A stretch of 64,000 nt of DNA, taken from NCBI GenBank assembly GCA_018399075.1, contig CP073763.1:1649842-1713841 (forward strand), in the 5' to 3' direction. Made by a program: the position numbers and the translations under genes. Shown one piece after another: positions 33,954 to 43,425 of this stretch (position 1 is its first letter; each line of letters opens with the position of its first letter). Under the pieces are notes generated by a model that saw only the letters and a list, made by a program, of their open reading frames with translations, had not been told where the DNA came from and did not search any database. Origin of the DNA: Simkaniaceae bacterium (GTDB taxonomy: Bacteria; Chlamydiota; Chlamydiia; Chlamydiales; Simkaniaceae).

Positions 33954-35345
33954 ATGCCCATCAAGAGAGCTCAAGCTTCTCCAGATCAATTAGTTAACAG
34001 TTATTTGGATGGAAATTCCTCTTTTACTGACCTCCAGACGGCTGCTAAAAGGACAAGTAATCCTGAATTGCAATCCCTAGTCAATCAAATTGGGGTAAGA
34101 GTTGCTCGAGAAAGTGAAATTTCTAGATGGACACCGAGTGAAAAAAAGCAGTTTATCGAAAAAAATAAAGGTGAAACAGTTTATAAATCGCTTAAATCAG
34201 GCGATTTAGGCGCTAACGAGGTGCACCGGGTTGCGTCAGAGATTTTTACAACCAAAACTCTAACACAAAAGGCACTTGTGGCTCCTAACTCAACTGTTTC
34301 TATCAAAGCCGTGGCAATCCCTTCAACTTCAGGAGAATATACTGTATCACCAAGAGGGCTACGTAATTTAGGTAACACCTGTTTCGCAAATGCCACGCTT
34401 CAACTTCTCTTTCATACTCCTGGTATAGATGATATTTTAGCACAAGAAGGGACTGTTCAAGACGATCCTGAAGTCATTGCCGTCAAAGATAGATTAGAAG
34501 AATACCGCATAAACTCAGCTCTCGAAGGAAGACAAGGACGTGATGCAAGAGCTGGAGTAATAAGACTGCAATCAGAACTCCAAAAAGTTGAAAAGAAAGC
34601 AGCAGACAAACTTCTATTCCGCCAAGAGTTAAGAGCTCTAAAAAACGAATATAATAAAGAACAGCCAGATAGAGCAAAAATCGAAGGACATTTGATAAAA
34701 CTTTGGGCCTCACCTATTTTAGGGAGATTAGGGATGAGGATACGACAAGAAGATGCACAACAATTCCTTGATCTAGCGCTTGAAGCAATAAGAACAGATT
34801 TTACCGTATCCACAACAAGCATCGTCATCAATCCAACAACTTCCTCTTCAGTAAAAAATGGTGAAGTTAGAGAAACCGTTAAGGTCCCTATTCCTAGGGG
34901 AAGGCCAACGCTTCAAACTTGTTTTAACACCTACTTAAAAACAGAAACCCTTGAAGGGCATAACCTTCTTCATGATCATCGAGATCACACGCAAAAAAGG
35001 CTTTATTTTACAGGCAACCCACCGGCAAGTTTTCAATTTAGTCTAAAACGATTTACAAATGATAATCAAAAAATCAGAACCCCTGTAACAGGATTTGACA
35101 GAGCCCTAGTTGTTCCTTTTTGCGACCAAAATGGAAAAGTAACAAGTCGTGCGACCTATCAAGTCGATACAGTCCTATGCCATGAAGGTAGAACAACAAG
35201 CTCAGGCCACTATTATACACTTGTTAGAACCGAAGATGGATGGATCGAACATAATGATAGCTCTCAACGCAAACTATCAGATGAAGATGGTTTGAAACTC
35301 ATCCAACAACATGGATATCTAGTTAAAACCCATCGGGTAGAATAA
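33954..35345 (+). CDS. ubiquitin-specific protease (USP/C19-like) effector candidate
   Basis: A 463-residue protein with a eukaryotic USP core. The Cys box reads GLRNLGNTCFANATLQLL (Cys143), the QQD-type box RQEDAQQFL, and the His box SSGHYYTLVRTEDGWIEHND (His419, Asn434/Asp435). A charged helical insertion (about 165-245) separates the first two. Residues 1-135 are polar, without a signal peptide, and could hold a secretion signal. Bacteria have no ubiquitin, so the target must be in the host. It has its own promoter and lies beside an IS6 remnant. Catalytic residues are complete; secretion is inferred. Confidence 0.85.
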   Translation: MPIKRAQASPDQLVNSYLDGNSSFTDLQTAAKRTSNPELQSLVNQIGVRVARESEISRWTPSEKKQFIEKNKGETVYKSLKSGDLGANEVHRVASEIFTTKTLTQKALVAPNSTVSIKAVAIPSTSGEYTVSPRGLRNLGNTCFANATLQLLFHTPGIDDILAQEGTVQDDPEVIAVKDRLEEYRINSALEGRQGRDARAGVIRLQSELQKVEKKAADKLLFRQELRALKNEYNKEQPDRAKIEGHLIKLWASPILGRLGMRIRQEDAQQFLDLALEAIRTDFTVSTTSIVINPTTSSSVKNGEVRETVKVPIPRGRPTLQTCFNTYLKTETLEGHNLLHDHRDHTQKRLYFTGNPPASFQFSLKRFTNDNQKIRTPVTGFDRALVVPFCDQNGKVTSRATYQVDTVLCHEGRTTSSGHYYTLVRTEDGWIEHNDSSQRKLSDEDGLKLIQQHGYLVKTHRVE

Positions 35346-35425
35346 CCGGTCACAACAGACCCTCTTTTTAAATCACATTTAGAATCCACCTTTTTATTAA
35401 ACCTCTTTGATACACTTTATCTGAG

Positions 35426-35467
35426 ATGAACCTATCCCGAAAATCAATTTTATTGGGATAGGTTCAT
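35426..35467 (+). terminator. 13-bp hairpin between ubiquitin protease and export operon
   Basis: ATGAACCTATCCC (35426-35438) and GGGATAGGTTCAT (35455-35467) pair perfectly, with a nested AAAAT/ATTTT stem in the loop. No T run follows. It may terminate the upstream message or bind a regulator ahead of the operon starting at 35533. Confidence 0.5.
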
Positions 35468-35532
35468 ATTCATAATTTCCTCTCATAGGTTGAAAAAGAA
35501 TTCTTAGATAGTTAGAAGGAAAAAGAGGTATT

Positions 35533-36441
35533 ATGAGTCGAAAATATGTTCTTCCTGCATTAGCTATATTCGGTCTTTTTTTTGCACTCTTTATGGTTTT
35601 TTATGGAATGCGAACACCACCTACTCCTCCTATTGAATTTCCACCTGCAACACCTCCTTACAAACACTATGTCGCAGGGGCTGGAATCGTTGAAGCAGCT
35701 TCTGAAGATATCAACATCGGAACTCCCTTTAACGAAATTGTCACAGCCGTTTTTGTCAAAGTTGGCGAAGAGGTCAAAAAAGGAACTCCTCTTTTTGAGC
35801 TTGATACCCGGACCCTTAAAGCGGAGTACAAAGAAGCTAAAGAAAAGCGCGATGTTGCCCTGACAAATTATGAAGATAAAAAAACAGAACTCACCCTCTA
35901 CCAAAGTCTCAAGGATAAGCGGGCGGTGAGTGAAAATGAATTTAATCAGATCTACTATGCGGCTGAGTCAGCCCTCAGGCAAGTTAAAGAGCTTGAAGCA
36001 ACGATGGAAGTCAATGCTTCAAGAATCGAGCGTTCAACAATTAAGGCACCAATTGATGGGCAAGTCCTTCAGGTTAATGTTCGTGTTGGTGAAACAGCAG
36101 ATATTAACCCCTTTGATAATAAAGCCCATATGCTTTTTGGACAAACCGATCCTCTCCATATTCGCGTTGAAATTGATGAAGATGATGCCTGGCGTGTTGA
36201 AAAAGGATCGCCTGCTGTCGCGTTTGTTAGAGGAAATAGTTCGATTAGCGCTGCCCTAAAGTTTCTCTACATTGAACCCTTTATCATCCCTAAAACAGCG
36301 CTTACTGGAGATAACCAGGAACGCGTTGACACCCGTGTTCTCCAGATTGTCTATGAAATGGACCGTGAAAATCTTCCCATTTATCCCGGACAACTATTAG
36401 ATATCTATATCAAAGGACTCCCGGCAAATGAAAGGTTTTAA
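35533..36441 (+). CDS. HlyD/DevB-type periplasmic adaptor
   Basis: Membrane-fusion subunit of a tripartite ABC exporter. The 302-residue protein has one N-terminal membrane anchor, a biotinyl-lipoyl half-site around residues 60-95 (GTPFNEIVTAVFVKVGEEVKKG), a long alpha-hairpin (95-160) and the second half-site with IKAPIDGQVLQV. It overlaps the outer-membrane gene by 14 nt. Together with the following three genes it forms a complete DevBCA-plus-TolC operon. Confidence 0.88.
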   Translation: MSRKYVLPALAIFGLFFALFMVFYGMRTPPTPPIEFPPATPPYKHYVAGAGIVEAASEDINIGTPFNEIVTAVFVKVGEEVKKGTPLFELDTRTLKAEYKEAKEKRDVALTNYEDKKTELTLYQSLKDKRAVSENEFNQIYYAAESALRQVKELEATMEVNASRIERSTIKAPIDGQVLQVNVRVGETADINPFDNKAHMLFGQTDPLHIRVEIDEDDAWRVEKGSPAVAFVRGNSSISAALKFLYIEPFIIPKTALTGDNQERVDTRVLQIVYEMDRENLPIYPGQLLDIYIKGLPANERF

Positions 36442-37816
36442 AGCTCTTCTGTTAATATTTCTGACGGGTTGTGCGGTAGGGCCTAATTATCAAACCCCAG
36501 AAGTCGCCCTCCCCTCTTCTTATTATGAACCTCACGATAAGGAAGAGATAGATCTTTCTGAGCTTAAGGAATGGTGGACAGCTTTTAATGATCCTCTTTT
36601 AAATGTTCTGATTCATGAAGCTCTTTCCCAAAATTTCGATTTAAAGATTGCTGTCGAAAAGATCCACCAGGTCCGTGCTGAATATCAAATCGAAGCCGCC
36701 GAACTCTATCCTAAAGTTGACCTGACCGCTGAGCAAAGACGAACTCGAATCAGTCAAAACCTCTTTGACTCTAGCTTTCTCGGCCCTCCCCTGCAAAGTC
36801 TCTATAAAGTAGGTTTTGATGCAAGCTGGGAAGTGGATATCTTTGGTAAAAGGCGCCGAGCAAAAGAGGGGGCCTACTACGCTTATGAAGCTGAAGTCAA
36901 TAGTGCGCGCGATGTCTATATCTCATTGCTAAGTGAAATTGCAGCAACCTACATTCAAATCCGAGGGCTTCAACAAAAAGTCGCCCTATCAAAACGAGAT
37001 ATCTATATACAAAAAGAGCTCCTTGGTTTAGCTGAGGTTCGCTTTATTGCAGGTCTCGATAGCGAAATACTCCCTCAGGAAATTGAGGTGAATTTAGAGC
37101 AATCGCAAGCTCTTCTCCCTACTTTAGAAACAAGCTATCGCCAAAGCCTCCATCGCCTTGCCGTTCTATTAGGAAAAACGCCCGAGAGTCTTCATGGAGA
37201 TTTTGAGGAGCAAGGGGCTATTCCTATCAGCGATGATCCTATTCCTGTAGGACTCCCTTCCGATCTGCTCCGTCGCCGCCCTGATATAAGAAAAGCGGAG
37301 AGAGTGCTTGCTGCAGCGACTGCAAATGTAGGTGAAGCCATTGCCGACCTCTTCCCCCGTTTTTCTCTTTTAGGCTCTTTTGGTTTTGAGAGTAACCGGA
37401 CAAATAACTGGTTCAAAGCAAAGAGCCGCAGCTGGTCTTTAGGACCGAATATCGATTGGCCCATCATCTATTTCGGGAGAATCCGAGCTAACATCCGTGC
37501 CCAAAATGCGAAACAACAGCAAGCTCTCCTAAATTATGAGCAAACAATTCTGACTTCTCTTGAAGATGTCGAAAATAGCCTTGTAGCTTACTACAAAGAA
37601 GAAGAACGGGCCCATCGGTATGAAAAGCAAGTTGAAGCCGCGCGCCGCAAATACGACCTGACCCGCGATAAATATCTCAGCGGACTTGTCAACTTTCCTA
37701 TCCTTTTAGATGCTGATAGTGCTCTTGTCTTTGCAGAAAATAACCTCGTTGATAGTCAACAATCCCTTAGCATAAACCTTGTTGCCCTCTATAAATCACT
37801 AGGAGGTGAGTGGTAA
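36428..37816 (+). CDS. outer-membrane efflux lipoprotein (NodT/OprM type)
   Basis: TolC-like exit duct. The 462-residue protein starts with a lipoprotein signal whose box is FLTGC, then VGPNYQTP, the usual OprM/NodT start. Two OEP repeats follow, with DLLRRRPDIRKAE between them, and the second ends in the conserved helical region. Its TAA overlaps the ATG of the permease gene (TAATG). Confidence 0.92.
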   Translation: MKGFKALLLIFLTGCAVGPNYQTPEVALPSSYYEPHDKEEIDLSELKEWWTAFNDPLLNVLIHEALSQNFDLKIAVEKIHQVRAEYQIEAAELYPKVDLTAEQRRTRISQNLFDSSFLGPPLQSLYKVGFDASWEVDIFGKRRRAKEGAYYAYEAEVNSARDVYISLLSEIAATYIQIRGLQQKVALSKRDIYIQKELLGLAEVRFIAGLDSEILPQEIEVNLEQSQALLPTLETSYRQSLHRLAVLLGKTPESLHGDFEEQGAIPISDDPIPVGLPSDLLRRRPDIRKAERVLAAATANVGEAIADLFPRFSLLGSFGFESNRTNNWFKAKSRSWSLGPNIDWPIIYFGRIRANIRAQNAKQQQALLNYEQTILTSLEDVENSLVAYYKEEERAHRYEKQVEAARRKYDLTRDKYLSGLVNFPILLDADSALVFAENNLVDSQQSLSINLVALYKSLGGEW

Positions 37817-38964
37817 TGCTCCTCCTTTCCCTAAAAATCCTGATTGGCGACAAAGCAAAGTTTATCGGGATCGTTTTGGGGCTAAGTTTTGCCTCGTTTA
37901 TTATTGTTCAACAAGCCGCCATTTTTATTGGGCTCATGGCACGAACCTTCGGTTTCATCTCCGATACTCCCCAACCCGATGTTTGGGTCATGGATGAAAA
38001 AGTACAGTTTATCGATGATGTCAAACCCATGCGCGATACCCAACTTTATCTTGTCCGCGGAATCGATGGTGTTGAGTGGGCTGTCCCCTTTTATAAGGGG
38101 CTTTTAAAAGCCCGGTTAAAGAATGGAAATTTTCAAATCTGCAATGTCATCGGAATCGATGAATCCTCTTTGATAGGAGGCCCACCTATTATGCTTCAAG
38201 GCAATGTCGTCGACTTAAGGAAAGTGGATGGGATCATTGTCAACAAAATAGGGGCTGAGGGGAAACTTTCTTCCAATGGAAAAGATGGCGTTCCCCTTCG
38301 GGTTGGTGAAACCGTTGAAATCAATGATCGAAGAGCTCAAGTTGTTGGCGTTTGCAAATCAATGCGCACTTTTCAATCCCAACCCGTGATTTATACGACT
38401 TACTCCCGTGCCATCTCTTTTGCCCCTTATGAAAGGAAGCTTCTCACCTTTATTCTTGTGAAAGCAAAACCGGGCCTTTCTCCACAAAAGCTTTGCGACC
38501 GAATCAATTCTCTTTCTGGACTTACCGCCTACACGGGGCCTCAGTTTAAACGACTTACCGTCGAATATTATATGAAAAACACGGGGATCCCTCTTAATTT
38601 TGGAATCGCTGTCCTCTTAGGTTTTATTATCGGGATGGCAATCTCTGGGCAAACTTTCTATAACTTTATCCTTGATAACCTCCGTTACCTTGGCACCTTT
38701 AAAGCTATGGGAGCTAACAATCGCCTCTTGACAAAGATGGTTCTACTTCAAGCTGTTTGGGTTGGTTTTATCGGGTGGGGATTAGGGATTGGCGCAGCAG
38801 CTCTTTTTGGCTTCCTATCGCGTAATAGTGATCTCTCCTTTCTCCTCCTTTGGCAACTTTATGCGATCTCTGGAATTACAATGTTTACGATCACAGGATT
38901 TTCCGCATGGATTGGCCTCTATAAAGTGTATCGCCTTGACCCAGCAATAGTATTTAAAGGGTAG
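37816..38964 (+). CDS. ABC transporter permease, FtsX/DevC type
   Basis: A 382-residue inner-membrane protein with one N-terminal helix, a large periplasmic domain (about 50-270) and three C-terminal helices of the FtsX fold. TFKAMGANNRLLTKMVLLQ is the cytoplasmic coupling segment. I prefer the ATG at 37816 over an in-frame GTG at 37810: AGGAGG lies 9 nt upstream, and the ATG overlaps the previous stop. Confidence 0.88.
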   Translation: MLLLSLKILIGDKAKFIGIVLGLSFASFIIVQQAAIFIGLMARTFGFISDTPQPDVWVMDEKVQFIDDVKPMRDTQLYLVRGIDGVEWAVPFYKGLLKARLKNGNFQICNVIGIDESSLIGGPPIMLQGNVVDLRKVDGIIVNKIGAEGKLSSNGKDGVPLRVGETVEINDRRAQVVGVCKSMRTFQSQPVIYTTYSRAISFAPYERKLLTFILVKAKPGLSPQKLCDRINSLSGLTAYTGPQFKRLTVEYYMKNTGIPLNFGIAVLLGFIIGMAISGQTFYNFILDNLRYLGTFKAMGANNRLLTKMVLLQAVWVGFIGWGLGIGAAALFGFLSRNSDLSFLLLWQLYAISGITMFTITGFSAWIGLYKVYRLDPAIVFKG

Positions 38965-38966
38965 CA

Positions 38967-39659
38967 ATGGAAATAGCAGTTAAATGTTCTGGAATCAGAA
39001 AATCTTTTGGACAGGGAAGCCTCCGCTTTGAAGTTCTTCATGGGATCGATTTAGAGGTCAAGTCTGGTGAACTTTTAATGCTCGTCGGCCCTTCTGGATC
39101 GGGGAAAACAACCCTTATTTCAATTCTTGCAGGGATTCTTAGCCACGACGCAGGAGAATGCTTCCTCTTTGATCAAAATATCGATGCCCTTACAGATGCT
39201 GAAAGGACAAAGTTTAGAGGAGAAAATATCGGGTATGTCTTCCAAGCTTTTAATCTGATTCCGATGCTTTCTAATGCAGAAAATGTTGCGATTCCTCTTC
39301 TTCTCAATCATATGGAGCGCAATGAAGCCATTAAACAAGCTGAAAAGCGTTTAGTTCAGTTTGGATTAGAAGATAAAATTGGAAACTACCCAAAACAACT
39401 TTCCGGAGGGCAACAGCAGCGTGTTGCTATTGCACGCGCCGTCATCCATAACCCCCGATTAATCGTCTGCGATGAACCTACGAGCGCTCTAGATCATGAA
39501 AATGGAATGCTCGTGTTAAATCACCTGAGAGAGATTGTTGATAAAGAAAATCGGGCTCTTATCGTTGTCACCCACGATTCCCGCATTTTTGATTTTGCCG
39601 ATCGAATCATCCATATGGAAGATGGAAATATCACCGAAAATAAGCTCAACAACACTTGA
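38967..39659 (+). CDS. ABC transporter ATP-binding protein, DevA/LolD type
   Basis: The 230-residue ATPase has Walker A GPSGSGKTT, Q loop AFNLIPMLS, signature LSGGQQQRVAIARA, Walker B LIVCDEPTSALD and the switch His in VVTHD. It begins 2 nt after the permease stop and closes the operon. The MacB/LolD/DevA group powers export from the inner membrane or periplasm. The stop lies 4 nt from the stop of the convergent phytase gene. Confidence 0.92.
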   Translation: MEIAVKCSGIRKSFGQGSLRFEVLHGIDLEVKSGELLMLVGPSGSGKTTLISILAGILSHDAGECFLFDQNIDALTDAERTKFRGENIGYVFQAFNLIPMLSNAENVAIPLLLNHMERNEAIKQAEKRLVQFGLEDKIGNYPKQLSGGQQQRVAIARAVIHNPRLIVCDEPTSALDHENGMLVLNHLREIVDKENRALIVVTHDSRIFDFADRIIHMEDGNITENKLNNT

Positions 39660-39663
39660 CTTT

Positions 39664-40695
39664 CTATTTCTTAATTCTTGAAAAAGAATACCAATCGAAA
39701 AGGGCAAAGTTGTTTTCCTTGTCATTATGAGCTGCAAAAACCCCCGTTGGATAGTAGGGAGGAATACTTTGTGAGGTAATCGCAATTCCATCTGTTTTCC
39801 AGACTCCATGAAGGGCTACTGTTTTTACAAATTTATTATTCCCTGCTCTTTGATAGATCTTAAAGCTTGAGTCTCCTTGACTAGAAACAACGAGATACCC
39901 TTGCCCTTTAGCCACTTTATAGAGCGCTAGCCCTTCGCGATCCCCGCGGATCCCATCAGCCAGCCCAAAAGCTTGAATGAATGGGTCTTTCTTAATGGTT
40001 GGGTCTGCGTGATACTTTAAGATCGCATTCCGTTCATCAGAGCAGTATAAATAACCATACTCATCATCGGCAACCATTCCTTCAACAAAACTTTTTTGCT
40101 CTTTATGTCCAAATCTTCGGATCAATGTTCCCTTTATCTTCCCCGTTCCATCATCTTGAAGGAGGACTTGATGAATATCATCAGTCTCTTTTCGTGAAAC
40201 AAAAGCAAAGAGTTGACCATCTCCAACCCTCTTATAAAGACAAATGCCATAAGTATCTCTATCAAAACCTGATGAGATCCCTCCTTCAGTAGTGATGTCT
40301 GCAAGCTCTCTTGTTTTGGGATCAATTGAAAAAACCTTGATTTGATTCGTACTTCGAAGACCACATACCACAACATCTACGGTCTTTCCTGTGGAAAGTG
40401 GAATATCATATCTCACACTCACTCCAACAGGTTCGTTGAGATAAGGAGAGCGATGAACAAAATTCCCTCTGAGATCATAAACATAAAGAGCACCCATGGG
40501 GGCCTTATCATTTCCAATGATTACAGAACGGATTGGTTCATGGCGGTCAACCCAAATCCCCACTTCATCAGCTTTCCCAGGAACACTAGCTGTTTCAGCC
40601 TTTGAGCGTGCCCCTTCACGAAAAGTGTGTTCGTGAACACGACCACAGCTAACAAGGAAGAGTAAAAGTACTAAAAGCGTTTTCGCGTAAGCCAT
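39664..40695 (-). CDS. beta-propeller phytase, lipoprotein
   Basis: Removes phosphates from inositol hexakisphosphate with Ca2+. The 343-residue protein starts with a lipoprotein signal (LLLFLVSCGR). Propeller signatures are clear: DEVGIWVDRHEP, IIGNDKAPMGALYVYDLRG, SFVEGMVADDEYGYLYCSDE and DREGLALYKVAKGQGYLVVSSQGDS. Length agrees with the family. The outer- or inner-membrane anchored site is expected from the lipobox. It overlaps an upstream membrane-protein gene by 25 nt. Confidence 0.86.
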   Translation of the reverse strand: MAYAKTLLVLLLFLVSCGRVHEHTFREGARSKAETASVPGKADEVGIWVDRHEPIRSVIIGNDKAPMGALYVYDLRGNFVHRSPYLNEPVGVSVRYDIPLSTGKTVDVVVCGLRSTNQIKVFSIDPKTRELADITTEGGISSGFDRDTYGICLYKRVGDGQLFAFVSRKETDDIHQVLLQDDGTGKIKGTLIRRFGHKEQKSFVEGMVADDEYGYLYCSDERNAILKYHADPTIKKDPFIQAFGLADGIRGDREGLALYKVAKGQGYLVVSSQGDSSFKIYQRAGNNKFVKTVALHGVWKTDGIAITSQSIPPYYPTGVFAAHNDKENNFALFDWYSFSRIKK

Positions 40696-41201
40696 ATGAG
40701 CAATACTGCAACTCCAATGGTTAAAGGTAACATAATGGAATAGATATAGGCTGCTAGGAGGGCTGCAGCTGCAGCAAAGAGACCTAGAAGGATGCCTATG
40801 ACAAAAAAGGTTGATTCAACATAAATCCCCGTAATAAAGGTATTCAGAGCAAGCATCGTTAAAACAACAAGCCCTGCCTCAAAACGACCAATGAGTCCAA
40901 TATTGACAAAGATAGAGACTAAATATACAGCCAAGGCAAGCCCAAACCATTGCACGAGTTCATGCCAAATTGTTGTCGCGGACATGATTTTTTGCTTCTT
41001 ACGCAAATACCATGAAAGAAAAAGACATAAAATAGCAAAAATAGGGACCATTACTCTCCAGTAATTCCATGCCCCATTTTGCCTAATGTCTGAAACAACA
41101 AGCCCAATGAAAGAAAGTCCCAGCATAATGATAGCAATCATTAGCCGCATCTTCCAATGATGATGGTGCTTTTCAATAACGATTTCTTCTTGCCGAGACA
41201 T
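40671..41201 (-). CDS. hypothetical membrane protein
   Basis: A 176-residue protein with a cytoplasmic His-rich start (EKHHHHWK) and about six hydrophobic helices that fill nearly the whole sequence. No family recognised. Its end overlaps the phytase start by 25 nt, so the two are likely translationally coupled, but no shared function is evident. Confidence 0.75.
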   Translation of the reverse strand: MSRQEEIVIEKHHHHWKMRLMIAIIMLGLSFIGLVVSDIRQNGAWNYWRVMVPIFAILCLFLSWYLRKKQKIMSATTIWHELVQWFGLALAVYLVSIFVNIGLIGRFEAGLVVLTMLALNTFITGIYVESTFFVIGILLGLFAAAAALLAAYIYSIMLPLTIGVAVLLIWLTRKRF

Positions 41202-41297
41202 TGCTTTGCCCTTAATAAATAATAATTTTTTAAGTTAGCAATCAAACTTGAAAAAGTCAATTGACATCAACGCCAATCTTCTTAATATTCTTTACTG

Positions 41298-43409
41298 ATG
41301 ATGATTGATACTTATCAAACACCTATATACGAAGAACTCGGAAACCCTCTTCTCCACTATAAGAGATTGATCCCTTTTGACAAAATTGAACCCGACCATT
41401 TTTTTCCTGCCATACAAGCTTTAATAAAAGAAGTTCTCCCTCAGCTAGAAATAATAGAATCGATTGAAGACCCCTCTTGGGATACAGTTGCCATCCCTCT
41501 TGAGGAAATTGAAGAGAAAATCAACCGCGTTGTGGGACCCATTAGACATCTAAAACTCGTTAAAGATTCCCCTAGACTCCGGGAAGAATGGAGCCACGTT
41601 GAACCTTTTATTAACCAGCTTGACCTTCGAATCAAACAATCGTCTCCTCTATTTTCTGCTTTTAAAGCGCTTCAAGAAAGTGCAGAGTGGTCCATTTTTT
41701 CCCCTGCACAAAAAAGGGCTATTGAACTTCGACTTAGAAACGCAAAACTCACAGGAATAGATTTAACTGAAGAAAGCCTTGAAGCTCTTAATACCTTGAT
41801 ATACCGCGGAAGTGAGCTTCAAAGTCAATATGTTTCAAATATGAGGGATGCCACAAAAAACTACTCTTTTATTGTTATGGACAAGAAACAACTCGAAGGC
41901 GTTTCCTCTTCGGTTTTAAAATTTACATCAGAATCCTATAATCTGACCCGTAATGAGGACGATCCTCTATCCACTCCTAAAAGCGGGCCATGGAAATTAA
42001 CACTCTCTAATCCTGTTTATTTATCAATTCTTCGTCATTGTAAAAATAGAGAGATGCGAGAACTTATTTTCCGCGCTCAATTTCAAAAGGCTTCGAGCGG
42101 TGCCTCTGATAATTGTAAAAATATTCAGGAGCAGCTCCAAATAAGGAAAAGTCGAGCAAATCTTCTAGGTTACAATACCTTTGCAGAGCTTAGTCTTGCC
42201 AGCAAAATGGCTCCAAATGTCGAAACGGTTAATCTTTTCCTTGAAAAACTCCGAGATGCCAGCTGGCTTACTGGAAGAGAAGACCTTCTTGAAGTTCAGC
42301 TTTTTGCAGCCAAAGCAGGCTTTCGAGAACCCTTTATGCCTTGGGATTTTCGCTACTGGTCTGAGCGACTAAAAGAAGAGCGCTACCATCTTTCTGAAGA
42401 GGAGATTAAACCTTACTTCCAACTCCCAAAAGTTCTTCGTGGTCTCTTTGATCTTTGTCATAAGATCTTTGGGATTACAATTGTAAAACCTGAGATCCAA
42501 CCCCCTATTTGGGATCCCCATGTGACTTATTACCTCATTTATGATGAATCTGGAGAACAACTCTCCTCTTTCTACCTCGATCCATTTTCTCGACCCCAAT
42601 CAAAACGGGGAGGTGCTTGGACAGACACTTGTTTGAATCGAACCTATGTGGATGGCAGGTTGCAACTACCCATTGCTTATATCGTTTGTAACTCAACTCC
42701 CCCTATTGGAGATGCCCCTCCACTCTTAACCTTTCGAGAACTAGAAACCCTTTTTCATGAGTTTGGTCATGCCCTACAACATATGCTCACTAAGGTAAAT
42801 ATTGGAACCGTTTCAGGAACCAATGGAATTGAATGGGATGGGATCGAAATGGCCAGTAAGTTTATGGAAAATTGGTGTTACCATAAGCCCACTCTCCGTC
42901 AAATCACCTCTCACTATCAAACGGAAGACCCCCTTCCAGAAGTTCTGATGGATAAACTGATCTCCGCGCGAACCTATAATTCGGGATTCGATATGCTTTC
43001 GCAACTCAAATACTCTCTTTGCGATATTTCGCTTCACCATGACTACGACCCTTTTAGCGCGTTAACCCCTTTTGATGTCTGGTTCGAAACCTGTCTCACA
43101 ACTTCTCATCTTCCTTGCCTAGAAGAAGACCGGTTTCTCTGCTCTTTCCACCATATCTTCGGAGGAAATTCTTACGCAGCAGGTTACTATAGTTATAAAT
43201 GGGCTGAAGTTCTTAGCGCTGATGCTTTTCAAGCTTTTATGGAAGTCCAAGACGATTGGCACTCTCTCAAAACTGTAGGAACAAAATTTAAGGAAACCTT
43301 CTTAGAGCTTGGAGGCAGCCGCCATCCTATGGAAGTCTTTGAAATGTTCCGTGGACGTGCCCCTATCATTGAACCACTTCTTAAGCAGTCTGGCTTTAAA
43401 TCAAACTAG
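41298..43409 (+). CDS. M3-family zinc oligopeptidase
   Basis: Cytosolic peptide-degrading enzyme of the oligopeptidase A/thimet group. The 703 residues fit the family (about 680). Zinc site HEFGH lies in ELETLFHEFGHALQHML, with the third ligand region GIEWDGIEMASKFMENW. The conserved RGGAWTD-type segment appears as KRGGAWTDTCLN. It is a single gene between convergent neighbours. ATG at 41301 is an equal alternative. Confidence 0.92.
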   Translation: MMIDTYQTPIYEELGNPLLHYKRLIPFDKIEPDHFFPAIQALIKEVLPQLEIIESIEDPSWDTVAIPLEEIEEKINRVVGPIRHLKLVKDSPRLREEWSHVEPFINQLDLRIKQSSPLFSAFKALQESAEWSIFSPAQKRAIELRLRNAKLTGIDLTEESLEALNTLIYRGSELQSQYVSNMRDATKNYSFIVMDKKQLEGVSSSVLKFTSESYNLTRNEDDPLSTPKSGPWKLTLSNPVYLSILRHCKNREMRELIFRAQFQKASSGASDNCKNIQEQLQIRKSRANLLGYNTFAELSLASKMAPNVETVNLFLEKLRDASWLTGREDLLEVQLFAAKAGFREPFMPWDFRYWSERLKEERYHLSEEEIKPYFQLPKVLRGLFDLCHKIFGITIVKPEIQPPIWDPHVTYYLIYDESGEQLSSFYLDPFSRPQSKRGGAWTDTCLNRTYVDGRLQLPIAYIVCNSTPPIGDAPPLLTFRELETLFHEFGHALQHMLTKVNIGTVSGTNGIEWDGIEMASKFMENWCYHKPTLRQITSHYQTEDPLPEVLMDKLISARTYNSGFDMLSQLKYSLCDISLHHDYDPFSALTPFDVWFETCLTTSHLPCLEEDRFLCSFHHIFGGNSYAAGYYSYKWAEVLSADAFQAFMEVQDDWHSLKTVGTKFKETFLELGGSRHPMEVFEMFRGRAPIIEPLLKQSGFKSN

Positions 43410-43425
43410 GACGACACCCCTACAT

